Positions 63,801 through 64,000 of a stretch of DNA of 64,000 nucleotides are shown piece after piece. The notes beneath the pieces were generated by a model. That model saw only the letters and a list, made by a program, of their open reading frames with translations, was not told the DNA's origin and did not search any database. Position 1 is the first letter of the stretch. Each line of letters opens with the position of its first letter. Position numbers and translations under genes: made by a program. The stretch spans positions 3,096,469 to 3,160,468 of the forward strand of contig JADCRB010000035.1 of assembly GCA_021464245.1 (NCBI GenBank), read 5' to 3'. The stretch comes from Carallia brachiata. Its lineage: Eukaryota > Streptophyta > Magnoliopsida > Malpighiales > Rhizophoraceae.

Positions 63801-64000
63801 TTGAGTTAGGTTATCTAATTTTTGTGAATATTTGGATTTTTTTTATTATATGGTAGTTATATGATGACAACTTGATTTGAGTTATTTATTTTATTATTAA
63901 TTATACTTTTATGTCTTATCACCATGAAAGTAGTTATAAAATTTGTGTTGAGATCGACATATAAGATACGAGTTGTACACTAAATAGATAAACATATGAA
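60807..64000. other. AT-rich region to the end of the window
   Basis: No supported gene. Runs of A and T are frequent. The last 900 bases (about 63100-64000) contain AATATAAACACCCACTTTAT and GTGGTTAAACCCTATACTAG, which resemble LTR or untranslated retroelement sequence, but no partner LTR or coding domain lies inside the window. Confidence 0.4.
63100..64000 (+). mobile_element. Possible LTR-derived sequence, truncated by the window
   Basis: The texture (a TATA-like AATATAAACACCC at 63544, then a long leader without long frames) resembles the LTR of a plant Ty3-type element. I see no terminal TG/CA, primer-binding site or target-site duplication, so this is a weak call. Confidence 0.25.

Overview
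This is a window of nuclear DNA from a dicot plant, probably a woody rosid. That placement rests on remembered protein similarity and was not searched. The signs are GT-AG introns, AT-rich intergenic DNA, a light-harvesting chlorophyll protein, an SBP-box transcription factor, a class III peroxidase and two RNase H-bearing plant LINEs.

Layout. (1) 614-5996 (+): a ten-exon SPL1/SPL12-type SBP-box gene. (2) 6847-13348 (+): a decayed LINE between perfect 11-bp target-site duplications; it carries a second LINE fragment in the opposite orientation and perhaps a MITE. (3) 15941-about 18540 (-): S-adenosylmethionine synthetase with a 5'-UTR intron. (4) About 18600-27600: 9 kb of AT-rich DNA with a 318-bp tandem repeat, a foldback element and several hairpins, but no gene I can support. 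(5) 27820-28622 (+): an Lhcb1 chlorophyll a/b-binding protein. (6) 29277-38344 (-): a twenty-exon WDR6/Trm734-like WD-repeat gene, with a tRNA-derived SINE in one intron. (7) 39271-40510 (+): an intact five-exon ATG8 of the ATG8h/i type, divergent from WDR6. (8) 42005-46113 (-): a seven-exon ZNF598/Hel2-type RING ubiquitin ligase whose 3' end is partly duplicated just downstream. (9) 49585-50385 (-): a single-exon DEDD-exonuclease-like protein lacking most catalytic residues. (10) 52951-54092 (-): an intact two-exon class III peroxidase. (11) 54773-60788 (-): a nearly full-length RNase H LINE between perfect 18-bp target-site duplications. (12) 60807-64000: AT-rich DNA, possibly ending in LTR-like sequence.

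The genes are ordinary, mutually unrelated housekeeping, regulatory and photosynthesis genes; no operon or new multi-gene system is visible. The strongest unexpected signal is that otherwise well-conserved genes (SPL, SAM synthetase, Lhcb1, WDR6, Hel2) each carry one or more 1-2 base indels, many in homopolymers, at roughly one per kilobase of coding sequence. All splice sites and phases fit once these are allowed for. This looks more like residual long-read assembly error than five parallel pseudogenisations, but sequence alone cannot settle it. Other points worth a look are the nested LINEs with clear insertion footprints, a SINE-derived dinucleotide tract next to a splice donor, a probable catalytically dead exonuclease, a clade-II-like ATG8 with a C-terminal extension, and a GC-AG intron in the Hel2 gene.
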